A stretch of DNA of 64,000 bases from Isoperla grammatica (GCA_945910005.1 OX246741.1:48142239-48206238), one strand, 5' to 3'; positions 32,281 through 43,681 are shown, numbered from the stretch's first letter. The notes: generated from the letters alone by a model not told the origin. A program made the numbers and translations.

Positions 32281-33322
32281 AGGCCCATTCACGCTAAAAC
32301 TTAAACTTAAACTTATTCATTTAACTTAAAGCAGAAAACTTTGGGCTGTTCACGTTGCCAAGTAGAAATCAAAGTTCAACCAATGACAAGACGACTTATG
32401 GCCGGTTCACACGGTGCGAGTTACTGGCATGCCAGTAAGCCAGTGGCTGGCCCTCTAACTGAGGGGCAAGCTACTGGGCTCAGACTCAACTGGCCCCAGC
32501 TGTTTACACGTTGCGAGTTACTGGCATGCCAGTAAGCCAGCGGCTGGCCTTCTGCTCGGACTTGAACTGACCCTGTCAGTTGCAAGAATGTCTGAAGATC
32601 GTATTATAGAGTGCTAGCATGGAAAGTAATAAGATCATTTTCGTTGATACTGTACGAGGAATTATTATTTTTATATCCAGGTCCAAAAACGTTCCACCAA
32701 TTTTCTTGTTCTCTGTACAAATGCACAAAGTTTGCCGTCTGTTCGTTACTCCACCTTCCCGACATATTCCAAAACAAAAATTATGATGATAATAATAATA
32801 ATATATCAGCACGAAAAACATAAACAAAATAACGTGCTCTACCGTCTACTGACGCTCAGTTACTGACCTGTGCGTTCACATGGCGCCAGCGGCTGGCCGA
32901 CCCAAACATCCCCGTGGTGGGGGAAGGCCAGTGGCCAGTCGAAACAAAAATATTTGAAGTAGCTCGCCAGGCGAGCTACTGACCAACTCGCACAGTCAGT
33001 AATTCGGCCGACCTGTTTACACGAAGCAAGTAGCTGGCCCCCAGCTACTTGCTCTATCAACTCGCACGCCAACTCGCACCGTGTGAACCGGCCATTAGGA
33101 TGGCCTTCTTTACGTCTCTACCCACCCTCGTGCCCGCGGCTGCCCTCTGATTGGTTTAACTTAACAATCCTTAAGTTAAAGTTTGGAGTTTGCAAACTTT
33201 CTAAAGTTTGAGTTAGCGGTTAAGCTAACTGTTACGGTTAAGTCGGAAGCATGAACAGTAGCATGCAATATCCAAAGCCATACCTTATAAGTTTAAGTTT
33301 AAGTTTTAGCGTGAATAGGCCT
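32281..33322. mobile_element. Harbinger-like MITE (outer member of a nested pair)
   Basis: The ends AGGCCCATTCACGCTAAAAC and the inverse (AGGCCTATTCACGCTAAAAC read on the other strand) are flanked by TTA on both sides (32278-32280 and 33323-33325), matching the 3-bp TWA duplication of PIF/Harbinger. Inside the termini are taagttt-type repeats. A second MITE (32399-33094) sits inside it. Confidence 0.88.
32399..33094. mobile_element. Harbinger-like MITE nested in the preceding element, 696 bp
   Basis: Perfect termini TGGCCGGTTCACACGGTGCG and its complement are flanked by a TTA duplication (32396-32398 and 33095-33097). The left sub-terminal block (gcgagttactggcatgccag) is duplicated internally at about 32513-32540. 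No coding capacity. Confidence 0.92.
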
Positions 33323-33325
33323 TTA

Positions 33326-34323
33326 CTCGCGTAACTGGCCATAATCCGAGTAGTGTCAACAGAGGACGATCGATTTCCGTGACTATCATGACGTCATTTC
33401 ATACGTCAAACATAACCAAACAACTTCAACCGACAGATTTCTGTTAGTCTTCTTCCAACTCCACTAACAAGTTAACAAATTAATGCGTTAAATGGGCACC
33501 GCTGGTGTTTGTTGTGGTGGTTGGGGGGGGAGGGGGGGGGTAGAAAGTGGGGCACTTGCCCCCCAGGGGCCTCATTCCTGCACATTTTTTTAAACTCTTC
33601 TTAACTCTCGCTAACTCCATGTTAAAATAACCCCGGGGCTAACCCCTACCCAGGCATTCCTGCATAATTCGGAGGCAAATATGACCCTGTCTGGTAGTTG
33701 GGTTAAGAAGAGTTATCTCAACACTCCCGGTACTTTGAAATGCTGCAATGTTGTCAATGCCTGTGTGTATAGTTTCAAAAATGTCACATTTCAATTTATT
33801 ATTGAGGATATCATATTTCATGGCTACGTTACTTTATGTGTTACTGTGTATTAAAGTTTATAAACAATTTTGTGTATTTATAGTACATTATATAGGTCCT
33901 TCATTATGAAAATTTTGTTATATTGATTATTTTGTCAACGTTTTGAGGTTATTGGACTGTTTTTGTTGTTATTGTTTTTATGTTGTCCCGTTTTTTCAAC
34001 AGTCTTCCTTCGATCGGCGTCGCAATTTGCTGACTCCTGATTGGCTATTGACTAACACCGGGGTAAAGTTTGCAAATGTACTGGAATGAGGCCCCTGGAT
34101 TTCAGGGATTTTTTACTTAAACTGAGGATTTAAGTATCCAGCCCCCCCCCCCAGCCAACCCCGGATACACCACTGCGTATGATATTTATATGGTAACTAT
34201 AGTGGTGAATAACATAAGTTGCAAGAAGTAAAATACACAGCCAAATGTTATATAATAGGCTAAGATAAAGAGTTAAATACAAACGAACGTAGGAAGTATA
34301 GGGACATTATCGTTCGAGTTATG
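33326..34323. other. Gene-free stretch, possible degraded hAT-like element
   Basis: A G run at about 33522-33541 and, at 34142-34174, a C run leading to CCGGATACACCACTG, which resembles a hAT right end. I could not find a clean left end or an 8-bp duplication. The minus frame at 33639-33821 is not recognisable. Confidence 0.4.
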
Positions 34324-34606
34324 AATGGTAACAGTGGTTTAGGAATAGCCTGGGCGAAGCCCGGGGGCCCGTGGTCTAGAGGGGCCCGGTATCTACAATG
34401 GCCTGAGTTGGAAACCTATCATTGTTTATAAGCTTCAATAAACTCATACGAAATTCCTACGACAAATTATTAACCTAATAATTGCCGGTGCAGATCGTCT
34501 TATGTCGGTTGTGTTCAAGAAACTAGATTGTAAATAAAATATCATCAATAAAAGTATAGTTTCAAAATACTGCATATTCTATTTTACTGAAGTTTGTTCT
34601 GTGACC

Positions 34607-34704
34607 GTCATTGATGAAAAGTTCCTAACACTATCAGTTACTGTTGCAAGTTCAGAACGCTCATTTTCAAAATCGAGAATAATGCATATGAGAACACTTT
34701 CGAT
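34607..34704 (+). pseudogene. hAT transposase dimerisation-domain (hATC) fragment
   Basis: The frame through CTA 34625 reads FLTLSVTVASSERSFSKSRI, the signature of the hAT C-terminal dimerisation domain. It is cut at 34704 by the nested element, and the sequence beyond (35145 onward) is degraded. The catalytic core is absent. Together with 29652-30056 it suggests that a full hAT of this family exists or existed in the genome. Confidence 0.75.
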
Positions 34705-35136
34705 CAGAGTGGAATTGATTTAAATCAATTGATTTAAATCGTTGATTTAAATCAGAGTTAAATCAAATGATTTTTTTAATAAAAATCATTGATTTAAATC
34801 AACAACAAAACTTACCAGCATAACTAGGCATATATCTCATTTTCAATTTCCCTCGAAGACCATAATCGCATATTATATGAAAAATGAAAATTTATTTGTT
34901 CATTTCCTTTCAATTAGTATTGTTTATTGGCAATTGCAATTTACCAGTTGATTATCCCTTTTGTGAAACACTTCTTATTGTTGATTTTAATCAATTAAAA
35001 TCTGATTTAAATCGAAAAAAATCAAAAAAATCTGATTTAAATCAAGAAATCGATTTAAATCAAAAAAATCTGATTTAAATCAAAAAAATCATGATTTTTG
35101 ATTTTTTTAATTAAAATCAAAAAAATCATCCACCCT
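34705..35136. mobile_element. hAT-like MITE rich in GATTTAAATC, nested, 432 bp
   Basis: The ends CAGAGTGGA and CAGGGTGGA (inverse) are flanked by a perfect 8-bp duplication ctttcgat (34697-34704 and 35137-35144). Both sub-termini hold many GATTTAAATC palindromes. It interrupts the hATC fragment of the host element. Confidence 0.92.
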
Positions 35137-35590
35137 GCTTTCGATCGAAAATCGCTCAGAAAAGTATATACTGCGATCACTCAATTAATTAGGTTCTTTT
35201 CAGGTAAGTCTGGAATTGGAAGTTCTAAATCAATGGCTGTACAAATCGAAAATTTCGTCCCAGATCCCAGTTTTCATTATTGTTGCTTTTCCGGTAAAAA
35301 AAAAGTCTAAAGTATATATCCCAATTTTGGTGGGTAGTCGGCAGACTAATGCAACAATTAGTGACAATATTTACAACAATTTCCAGTTGTTGTATTAGCC
35401 GACGTGAAAAGGCTAGTCTACTAGCGTTAAAATAGAGATTTGAGATACGTCTTTAAAATAATGATCGTGAACATAATCCCGGACAGAAAAACAAAATTAC
35501 GTTTACAGGTCTTGGTATGGGCCCGCCAGCTCGATTTAGGTTTTACTACCCAGAGACCATTGATTTTCTAGCTACGCCACTGAATGGTAA

Positions 35591-36037
35591 CCATGGCCCG
35601 TCTGGCCGTGATAAAACGCATATTTCAATAAAAAAAATCTTATGAACTTGTAAAAATAAACGAACAGGAAGCTAGCGAGCACGGGACGAGTGATGCTGGG
35701 GCCGCGAGGTGGCGTGGTCATATTGCCCTGGCTCGGAACAGTCAGTGGTGCATTGATTTATATGTACAAATAACAATGTACTTACCAGATCGAGTTAAAC
35801 TTATTCGTAAAGAGACGGATTGACTATAGAATTTCAATTGTTTTTATTTTATTTTTTATTTATATATTTTATATGTAATGGCACATACAGCGCGTATCGA
35901 TGGAGTATGCAATAACGTCATTTCCGGTATCGCACGGTAGCCATACTGAGGTACTCTCTAAACATTTGTGTATGTTCTTCCGACAGTGCATTGTTGCAAT
36001 ATTGCAGATGTCCTTTGACTGACATATCACTGCTTTA
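35591..36037. other. Gene-free stretch
   Basis: AT-rich sequence. No feature supported. Confidence 0.5.
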
Positions 36038-36226
36038 GGATGGTCCACAAAGATTTTTTAAGCATAAGATTTAAGGTTTAACGCGTAGTCGTAAAGTTGG
36101 ATCATAGGAAACACGTACTGGCGTTCACACAAAGTTTTAGTTTTAAGACATTGTTTTCATTGTTGTTCTTAAAACAACGTCTTAAAACCTTAAATCGTAT
36201 GCTTAAAACATCTGTGTGGACCAGCC
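36038..36226. mobile_element. Short MITE of the same family as 2137-2625, 189 bp
   Basis: Termini GGATGGTCCACA and, in reverse, GGCTGGTCCACACAGATGTT. Internal blocks aggtttaacgcgtag, ggatcata and actggcgttca are shared with 2137-2625. Open frames on both strands are the inverted arms. Confidence 0.8.
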
Positions 36227-37123
36227 TTTTCAAACAAAGGTTCCGTAATATGACTGAAAACAAAATAAGAACGTGTAAACTCTGTTTGAAGACAACCATT
36301 TGCATGTGTTAACATTTTCTTGAACTTTTACCTGCACACATCAATCTATATGGCTTGAAACTGTGATATTTCCTGGATAACCTATGTGTCTTCTATTGAC
36401 AGAACAAATGTAAACAAGCAATGAATACCTCAAAATGGGTGCCACGTGACGTCTTTTGAAAGCTTAATTTTAAAACTCTTGAAATCCGGGGGGGGGGAGT
36501 GCCCCCCTTGCCCCCCCCCTCGCGGCGCCCACGTGGATACGTAAGGTCCCTTGCTTCTTTCCACCAACTATCTCAAATCCTGATATACGCATAGCTGTGT
36601 AGTATTACTGTAGTATTAGTATTACCTGTATTGTATTACCCTGGTCCCACTCTACCTAGAGGAGTAAAAGTTTGAACCAGTTCTAGTTGCCGCTTGCCGT
36701 ATGTAGACACCATCAACGTATTTCCATTGTTCATTCACTGTTGCAACAATTAATAAAACATAGTTTTACATGCTGTTTGGTGTTTCCAGAAATTTCTTTT
36801 CTGGTGTTTGTAGGAGCAGTGTTTGTAAAAATTACTTGCCTCAATACGTAATTCTATTACAGTTACATTTAATACAAACCGTTATTAAATGACGTAAATA
36901 AGTTAAGATTTAAAAGAACGCATAGGTAGTGTATTGCAATAAGCAATAACGTAATAACTTGACACAGGAAGCAGCACTCGCCCAGGCATAAAAGCAAGGC
37001 CTTCAAATGTGTGTTCAGAACTAATTTGTACACAATAGTGATCAATATCTGCAAGTTTTAGTATATTTGGCCATATCTAATTAAAATCCCTCTTTTTTGT
37101 CTAAAACAACCATTCGGTTGCAG
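36227..37123. other. Upstream region or 5' intron of the RCC1-SIAH gene
   Basis: No coding frame recognised. Short G and C runs at about 36489-36520. It ends in a pyrimidine-rich stretch and a CAG acceptor at 37121-37123, two bases before the start codon, so at least the final part is likely intron. Confidence 0.5.
37121..37123 (+). promoter_or_regulatory. Probable splice acceptor before the RCC1-SIAH start codon
   Basis: A tcttttttgtct pyrimidine tract at about 37090-37103 precedes cggttgCAG, and the ATG follows at 37125. A 5' untranslated exon would lie upstream. Its position is not determined. Confidence 0.55.
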
Positions 37124-37124
37124 G

Positions 37125-39005
37125 ATGGCGGAGGACGATAGCACAAGGATCATTATAACCAAGCCTGGTGTCCTGGCGTTTGGTGAAGGCCTGCCTGCTG
37201 GACCAAGCATCGAGTTGTTTTTCCAAGATGAGACCGTCGTTCAGGTGTCTTGCGGTTTGGACCACTCTGCAGTTGTTTGCGCATCCGGCCGAGTCTACAC
37301 TTTCGGGAAGAATCAAGACAACGGATGGATGAACGAAGGTGACCAGATCGCTGAGCCGAGGCTTGTTGCCACTCTCAGCTCTGTAAGAATAACTCAGGCT
37401 GCTTGTGGTAATGGATACACCATGTTTCTCACTGACAAGGGTGAGTTATATTCATGTGGGATGAATGAGTGTGGTCAGCTTGGCCTCGGTCACACCAAGA
37501 AAGCCCCCACACCCGTCCTGGTTGCCGGTCTGCCGCCCATAAAGAAGGTTGCTGCTGAATGGCTCCACACGGTGGTTCTTGCCGACGGCGGTGAGGTCTG
37601 GGTGTGTGGATACAACCAGTGTGGCCAACTAGGACTTGGTCATAAAAACTTGCAAACCTCATTCACCCGCGTGACCAACCTCCCCGAGGCCATCATTGAC
37701 ATTTCGTGTGGTGCGTACCATACAGCTCTTGTCACGGCCTCTCGGGCCCTCTTGATGGCTGGGCGGAATAACCACGGCCAGCTTGGTCTTGACGTAGCCG
37801 ATCCCTTGTCCAGCTTCACGCGAGTATCGACGGCGTCATCAGCCGTGGCTGCCGTGTCCTGTGGTTATTACCACACTGTGGTCCTCAGAGTCGATGGGAC
37901 GACCTGGGCTTGGGGTTATAATGGAGATGGTCGGTTGGGTAGCGGTGACACGGTTAATGGATCTTCCCCCTCTAGAATGCTTGGCCTCGAGGACCAGACT
38001 GTCTCCCAGGTCATCGCTGGGTGTTACTGCACTGCGCTGTTGACACAGGAAGGTGATGTGTTTGTGTGTGGTAGTGGACTAAGTGGTCAGTTGGGTCCGC
38101 GGAGGGAACTCTTTTTGGTAGTGACTCGGTTGCCAAAGTCACTAGGGGTGATTGTTCATCAGGTGGCTTTTGCTGAGACTTATTCTCTACTCTTGGTAGT
38201 TGAGAAGGCAAACATCACACCTGCACCTCAACTAGAGATCGGTGTTGCAGAGAGGGGCGACCGGGTGAGGAATGGTACAACCGAATTAGAACGGAACATC
38301 ATGACCACTCTTGAGTGTCCCGTTTGCTTCAAGGTCATGGGCGCACCGATACACCAGTGCACCGCGGGACACAGTCTATGCAACGCTTGCCGGTCTGACG
38401 ACAGGACCACAGTTTGCCCGCTGTGTCGCGGACAGTTCTCTTCTGGGAGGAATCTACTCGCAGAAGGGTTGATTGCCAACATCGAACTACCGTGCAAGAA
38501 ATGCTTGCTGCGTATGCCTGCGTGCGAGCTAGAGGGACACGGCGCGGTCTGTCCCCGCCGTGACTACGACTGTCCCCTGGCGTGCGGTGGTTGGAGGGGC
38601 CGGCCCGAAGCGATGTTGGCCCACGCTCTCTCGGCCCACGCGGACCGTACGTGGCCCGACCTGCCACGCACGTTTGTGCAGCGGCGCGGACTCTTGCTCA
38701 CGGACGTGCTCGCGGCGCACGGCAGAGTGTTCACGCTACATCGCGGGTACGACGGGGATGGGACTACGTTCCGGGCAGCCGTCAGGTACATAGGCACCCC
38801 CGAGGACAGGCTACCGTTCAGGCTTGAGTTCACGCTTCTCAGCGAGGATATGAGCACCACTTACCGCAAGAACATTAGTTCTGATATCGAGAATGTTGAA
38901 GACATGTTTCATTCATCCAACTGTGTAAGAGTCAAGGGAGATTTTCTTGACACATTTCTCCAAAATAGCGAACTTTCGTTTAGAGTTGCCATCTTGAAAG
39001 TTTGA
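37125..39005 (+). CDS. RCC1-repeat / SIAH-type RING E3 ubiquitin ligase fusion
   Basis: 626 codons, uninterrupted, single exon. Residues about 10-365 form RCC1-type blades, with repeated motifs such as GxNxxGQLGLG and VSCGxxHT (a likely beta-propeller of about seven blades). A C3HC4 RING follows at about 398-436 (CPVC...CxAGHSLC...CPLC), then a SIAH-type zinc-finger pair at 457-508 (PCKKC...H...CP, then C.GGW...H...H) and a TRAF-like substrate-binding domain to the C-terminus. SIAH proteins are cytosolic RING ligases that bind substrates through the last domain; RCC1 propellers bind protein or chromatin partners or act as exchange factors. The fusion suggests a ligase with a propeller for target recognition. 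All RING metal ligands seem present. The downstream sequence is duplicated at 1-3150, so a sister gene is likely to the left of the window. DNA from about 38500 to 38840 is visibly richer in GC than the rest of the gene. Confidence 0.93.
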   Translation: MAEDDSTRIIITKPGVLAFGEGLPAGPSIELFFQDETVVQVSCGLDHSAVVCASGRVYTFGKNQDNGWMNEGDQIAEPRLVATLSSVRITQAACGNGYTMFLTDKGELYSCGMNECGQLGLGHTKKAPTPVLVAGLPPIKKVAAEWLHTVVLADGGEVWVCGYNQCGQLGLGHKNLQTSFTRVTNLPEAIIDISCGAYHTALVTASRALLMAGRNNHGQLGLDVADPLSSFTRVSTASSAVAAVSCGYYHTVVLRVDGTTWAWGYNGDGRLGSGDTVNGSSPSRMLGLEDQTVSQVIAGCYCTALLTQEGDVFVCGSGLSGQLGPRRELFLVVTRLPKSLGVIVHQVAFAETYSLLLVVEKANITPAPQLEIGVAERGDRVRNGTTELERNIMTTLECPVCFKVMGAPIHQCTAGHSLCNACRSDDRTTVCPLCRGQFSSGRNLLAEGLIANIELPCKKCLLRMPACELEGHGAVCPRRDYDCPLACGGWRGRPEAMLAHALSAHADRTWPDLPRTFVQRRGLLLTDVLAAHGRVFTLHRGYDGDGTTFRAAVRYIGTPEDRLPFRLEFTLLSEDMSTTYRKNISSDIENVEDMFHSSNCVRVKGDFLDTFLQNSELSFRVAILKV

Positions 39006-39094
39006 AGTAAAGGTTTGGACGACCAAATAGAGAAATCTTTGTTTGGGGTTATTTATAGTTTATAGGCTTCTAGAGCTTAGTTAACTGTGATTTT

Positions 39095-41100
39095 ATGCCT
39101 CAAGTGATCGAAGAGCCATGCGCTGATAATATTGGGTGTTGTAGAATGTAGACAGCTTACCTTTGTTAAAGATGACCACTTTCAGAGTTGAAAGTAGCTA
39201 AACGTTAAAGAGACAACTCCTAAATGCCAAGACGGTTCGACACGTGAGGTCTTGAACACTCACGAGGAAGATGGCTACTGCCAAAGACGGCAGTTTCTGG
39301 TTTTCATCTCTCAAATGTGTCATCTAACACGAAGGCAAGATGTTGGTTCGTATCCCTTCCCTTCATTGTACTATTAAAGCGGAGTGGCATGGCGTAACCA
39401 TTCATCAGAAGAAACTAAAACATATTGAACAAGTTTGCAAGTATTGTCTTGTGGAATTTTATATTCCTATTGCATTCTTGTTTTCATTTTTACAATATAT
39501 ATTGATTGTCTTTAATGTTATTTCCGTTAATTTACGTTAATGTCTAAAGCGTGTTTCACAATTAAAATAAGAGTTGGTCCAGTGAAATAGCAATAACGTT
39601 AAGCGAATTGGAATATACAATAACAATGCTGTGGTTCACAACTGTCACAGTGGATTGAGACAGTCATAAGAATTGAATCAATGCCATTTCTTATTTCAAC
39701 TTTCCATGATGCACCTTATGACGAACCAATCGGAACGCAGAATAGCCATACTAGCAGGTCAACTGCGAAAATCAAAACACAAACAGTGGCACCGGAGGTT
39801 TTGCTGTTAGTCAATGATAGTATGTCAATGTAAGTAGTCAAGAATAGTAAGTACACAATTAAGGCGCTGCTTTGAGTACTGAAATAAGCAACTAGTCGTC
39901 GGTTGTGAACCAGTTGCTTGTTATTTCACTGTTTCTACTTGCAACTATTATTTCAATTGTGTATCGGCCTTTAATAATCATACTCCTAGTTTCAATGTTA
40001 ACTTAAGGGCATGTTTGACCAACTTTGCTATTCTATTATATTATATTTTAATTGAATTCGTTTTTACATTTTAAAATATACATTGAATTCTTTTTTATAT
40101 TTGTGTAATCATTGTGCTTGAATTAATATAAACTTGAGACGATTGACAATGTTTGAAATTGTTGTGTTTTATAATTTTCTATTCGTATTGTTTGTTGCAT
40201 TCATGTACGCTTTCTTGCAATACACATTGAATGCACGTTTATGTCTGTATACACCCATTCTAACCGAAATATTATTTGTTTACCTAATTAAAGTATGAAC
40301 AAAGTTTGCAATTTTTGTATTGTTGAATTTTATGTTAACATAGCATTATTGTATCCAATTTTCAAAATAAATTGAATGCAAGTTTATGATATAATCATTT
40401 AGAATGACCTTGGAATGACCATGGAATGACATTGGATTTAGCTGAATGATTCGTTCTGTCTGCTTATTCAATATTAACTTGTGCGCATTTATTGTATCTT
40501 CATAAAAATATTATTCTTAATGTAGTATGTAGATTTGCCTTGAGTTTTAAAATGGACAATGGTCGCTTGCAATGCTTGTGTGTTATTGTTTGTTTTAATC
40601 ATTCAACCAAATTCAGTACAAGCTTGAGGTTGAATTGACAAGCGTGTGTATTGTTCTGTTCCATTATTTGTATCATATTTGCTTAATTTAAATTTTTTTT
40701 CTTAATGATTGACATTTGTCTGTGCACTGTAACTTATATATTTGATTACTTATCTTGCCATCTCCAATGTAACCTTGAAATAGTTTGTGGATAAAGTAAA
40801 TCATACTCATGATACAAATGGCATTATTATGTTCTACTTTGTTCCACCTGTACCACGAAGAATCCCATCTGTAATGTCCCATAGCCCCAAACACAATTGT
40901 CGGGATCGCAATCGTACATTGTCCCTTGTTAAATCATTAAGACATTACGATCAACTATTTAACATTGTTTGGAAATAAAAGTCATAGCTCTGATCTACTC
41001 AACTCTGATCGCAATCAGTAGAGCCCTGCATGGGCCAAGCTTAGCTAGCAGAAATAAAGTGGACACATTCTTCACGTAAAAGGTTGCGAACCTCCTCTTG
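39095..41100. repeat. Segmental duplicate, copy B (downstream of RCC1-SIAH)
   Basis: This matches 21-3150 (copy A), minus the insertions at 851-1811 and 2137-2625 and plus the MITE at 39545-39973. It starts in the 3' untranslated region of the RCC1-SIAH gene and ends just before the 139-bp array. No protein-coding gene is evident. Confidence 0.88.
39545..39973. mobile_element. MITE with long inverted ends (caattraaataa family), 429 bp
   Basis: The left end taaagcgtgtttcacaatta and the right end, read in reverse as taaaggccgatacacaattg, are imperfect inverted repeats extending about 55 bp (cagtgaaata and gttcacaac blocks shared). It is absent from copy A near 575-580. The target duplication is unclear. 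Confidence 0.75.
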
Positions 41101-41101
41101 A

Positions 41102-42523
41102 TCCTCTATCCACTTACCCAGCTTTAGTCAGAGGAGAAATCTATTTATTTTCCAACTGTTGTTCAGAGTCAAAGTGCTGACGGTGCTGACAATAGAGGCT
41201 GACATCGTGTTGGAAATACTTAACTGAGTGCGCAGTGTGTCCCCCACTAGGATAGCTCTGCGCATCGTACAAGATGGTTCATATGACGGTGTTAATGTTG
41301 TTCAGAGTCAAAGTGCTGACGGTGCTGACAATAGAGGCTGACATCGTGTTGGAAATAGTTAACTGAGTGCGTAGTGTGTCCCCCACTAGGATAGCTCTGC
41401 GCATCGTACGCAATGGTTCATATTACGGTGTTAATGTTGTTCGGAGCCAAAGTGCTGACGGAGCTGACAATAGAGGCTGACATCGTGTTGGAAATACTTA
41501 ACTGAGTGCGCAGTGTGTCCCCCACTAGGGTAGCTCTGCGCATCGTACGAGATGGTTCATATGACGGTGTTAATGTTGTTCAGAACCAAAGTGCTGACGG
41601 TGCTGACAATAGAGGCTAACGGGTGTTGGAAATACTTAACTGAGTGCGCAGTGTGTCCTGCACTAGGGTAGCTCTGCGCATCGTACGAGATGGTTCATAT
41701 GACGGTGTTTATGTTTTTCAAAGCCAAAGTGCTGACGGTGCTGACAATAGGGGCTGACATCGTGTTGCAAATACTTAACTGAGTGCGCAGTGTGTCCCCC
41801 ACTAGGGTAGCTCTGCGCATCGTACGAGATGGTTCATATGACGGTGTTTATGTTGTTCAGAGCCAAAGTGCTGACGGTGCTGACAATAGAGGCTGACATC
41901 GTGTTGGAAATACTTAACTGAGGGCGCAGTGTGTCCCCCACTAGGGTAGCTCTGCGCATCGTACGAGATGGTTCATATGACGGTGTTTATGTTGTTCAGA
42001 GCCAAAGTGCTGACGGTGCTGACAATAGAGGCTGACATCGTGTTGGTAATACTTAACTGAGTGTGCAGTGTGTCCTCCACTAGGGTAGCTCTGTGCATCG
42101 TACGAGGTGGTTCATATGACGGTGTTAATTCAGAGCCAAAGTGTTGACGGTGCTGACAATAGAGGCTGACATCGTTTTGGAAATACTTAACTGAGTGCGC
42201 AGTGTGTCTCCCACTAGGGTAGCTCTGCGCATCGTACGAGATAATTCATATGACGGTGTTAATGTTGTTCAGAGCCAAACTGCTGACGGTGCTGACAATA
42301 GAGGCTGACGGGTGTTGAATATACTTACTGAGTGCGCAGTGTGTCCCTTAGTAGGGTAGCTCTGCGCATCGTACGAGATGGTTCATATGACGGTGTTAAT
42401 GTGGTTCAGAGCCAAAGTGCTGACGGTGCTGACAATAGAGGCTGACATCGTGTTGGTAATACTAAACTAAGTGCGCAGTGAGTCCCCCACTAGGATAGCT
42501 CTGCGCATCGTACGAGATGGTTC
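41102..42523. repeat. 139-bp minisatellite, locus 2, about ten copies
   Basis: Units begin at 41164, 41303, 41442, 41581, 41719, 41858, 41997, 42131, 42270 and 42407, mostly 139 bp apart with a few 134-138. Leader 41108-41163 matches that at 15129-15183. Copy A of the flanking duplication (3150) has no such array, so it arrived after, or was lost from, one copy. Confidence 0.95.
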
Positions 42524-42785
42524 AATTATTTTGTCAGCATTGTCACCTGTGGATAGAACACAATCATCTTGTCAGCATTGTCACCTGTGGATAGAACGCA
42601 ATCATCTTGTCAGCATTGCCAACTGTGGATAGAACACAATTATTGTGTCAGCATTGTCACCTGTGGATAGAACGCAATTATTTTGTCAGCATTGTCACCT
42701 ATGTATATAACACAATTTTTGTGTCAGCATTGTCACCTGTGGATATAACGCAATTATTGTGTCGGCATTGTCACCTCGAAAATCC
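42524..42785. repeat. 38-bp minisatellite, about seven copies
   Basis: The unit is ttgtcagcattgtcacctgt followed by ggatagaacacaatcatc, 38 bp. It directly abuts the 139-bp array. The 61-codon frame at 42607-42792 is an artefact. Confidence 0.92.
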
Positions 42786-43240
42786 TAATTAGAACACCTC
42801 AATGCAAGACTTCTTTTTTTTTTGTCTTAGCGCAAAATAACATTTGTAAAGTAATATTATCATTTTTATAAATAATATGCAACTGAAATGACGTCAACAT
42901 TCGTTGTGTATAAAGCGTAGGAAAGAGCCCCCCACCCCCCCACATAACGCCCCGAGACATCCTTATAGTTAGGGTTAAAATAAAACTACATAATATACAT
43001 TAGTTTAGTTTACTATTAAGATGAGACTAATTATTGTTACGTATACATAATTACATGAACGATGATTCAAGAAAAATATTTCGATTACAATTTTAAATTT
43101 GTTGCTCTTAATTTGCAGTATCGTCCCCGTTTCACTTCGGGTGTTTGTAACTTATCAGTAGCTGCCTCCGAAGTATTTACGAGCAAACATAAGAGAGGGA
43201 TGTCGAGAGAGATTTATTTGTTTTTGTAGCCTTTTGTCTT
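42786..43240. other. Gene-free stretch
   Basis: AT-rich sequence with a short C-rich patch near 42930. Nothing recognised. Confidence 0.5.
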
Positions 43241-43445
43241 CTCTTCAATTCTATTCAATTCTCTTCTATTCTATTCCATTGAAATCAATTCCATTCAATT
43301 CAATTCCATGACATTCCAATTCCATTCAATTCAATTCCATGACATTCAATTCAATTCAATTCAATTCAATTCAATTCAATTCAATTCAATTCAATTCAAT
43401 TCAATTCAATTCAATTCAATTCAATTCAATTCAATTCAATTTTAT
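43241..43445. repeat. (TTCAA)n pentanucleotide microsatellite
   Basis: Imperfect from 43241, then a pure ttcaa repeat from about 43346 to 43441. Repeat-encoded open frames (43308-43559, 43339-43536) are artefacts. Confidence 0.95.
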
Positions 43446-43681
43446 TTTATTCGTATACTGTTATTGCTTTGTTTACAATTTTTCTTATTATCTGAGCTGG
43501 TGGGAAGAAAAGAGAGTGAATTTCAAGAGGACATGACAGGCCTGGCAAGCCGGTGTTAGGAGCTCTTGAAGGGCCCTAGAATCCTGGTGGCTATAGCCAC
43601 CTCCTGACCTAACTTAAGTTAGAAACAGGAGCCAGATATATATATATGTCACACGCAGAAACTTATTGACCCGGAATAATG

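Larger units (their letters stand above)
34332..35582. mobile_element. hAT transposon derivative with a nested insertion, 1251 bp
   Basis: It starts CAGTGG and ends GCTACGCCACTG, flanked by a perfect 8-bp duplication aatggtaa (34324-34331 and 35583-35590). GGGGGCCCG blocks lie near the left end. It retains a fragment of the transposase C-terminal dimerisation domain (34607-34704) that is broken by a second hAT-like MITE at 34705-35136. Confidence 0.9.

Noticed and set aside
33500..34174. Another hAT element between the G run and the CCACTG end
   Set aside because: The right end looks plausible, but no matching left end or 8-bp duplication was found.
43308..43559. Frames rich in an IQFNS repeat
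   Set aside because: Translation of the TTCAA microsatellite.
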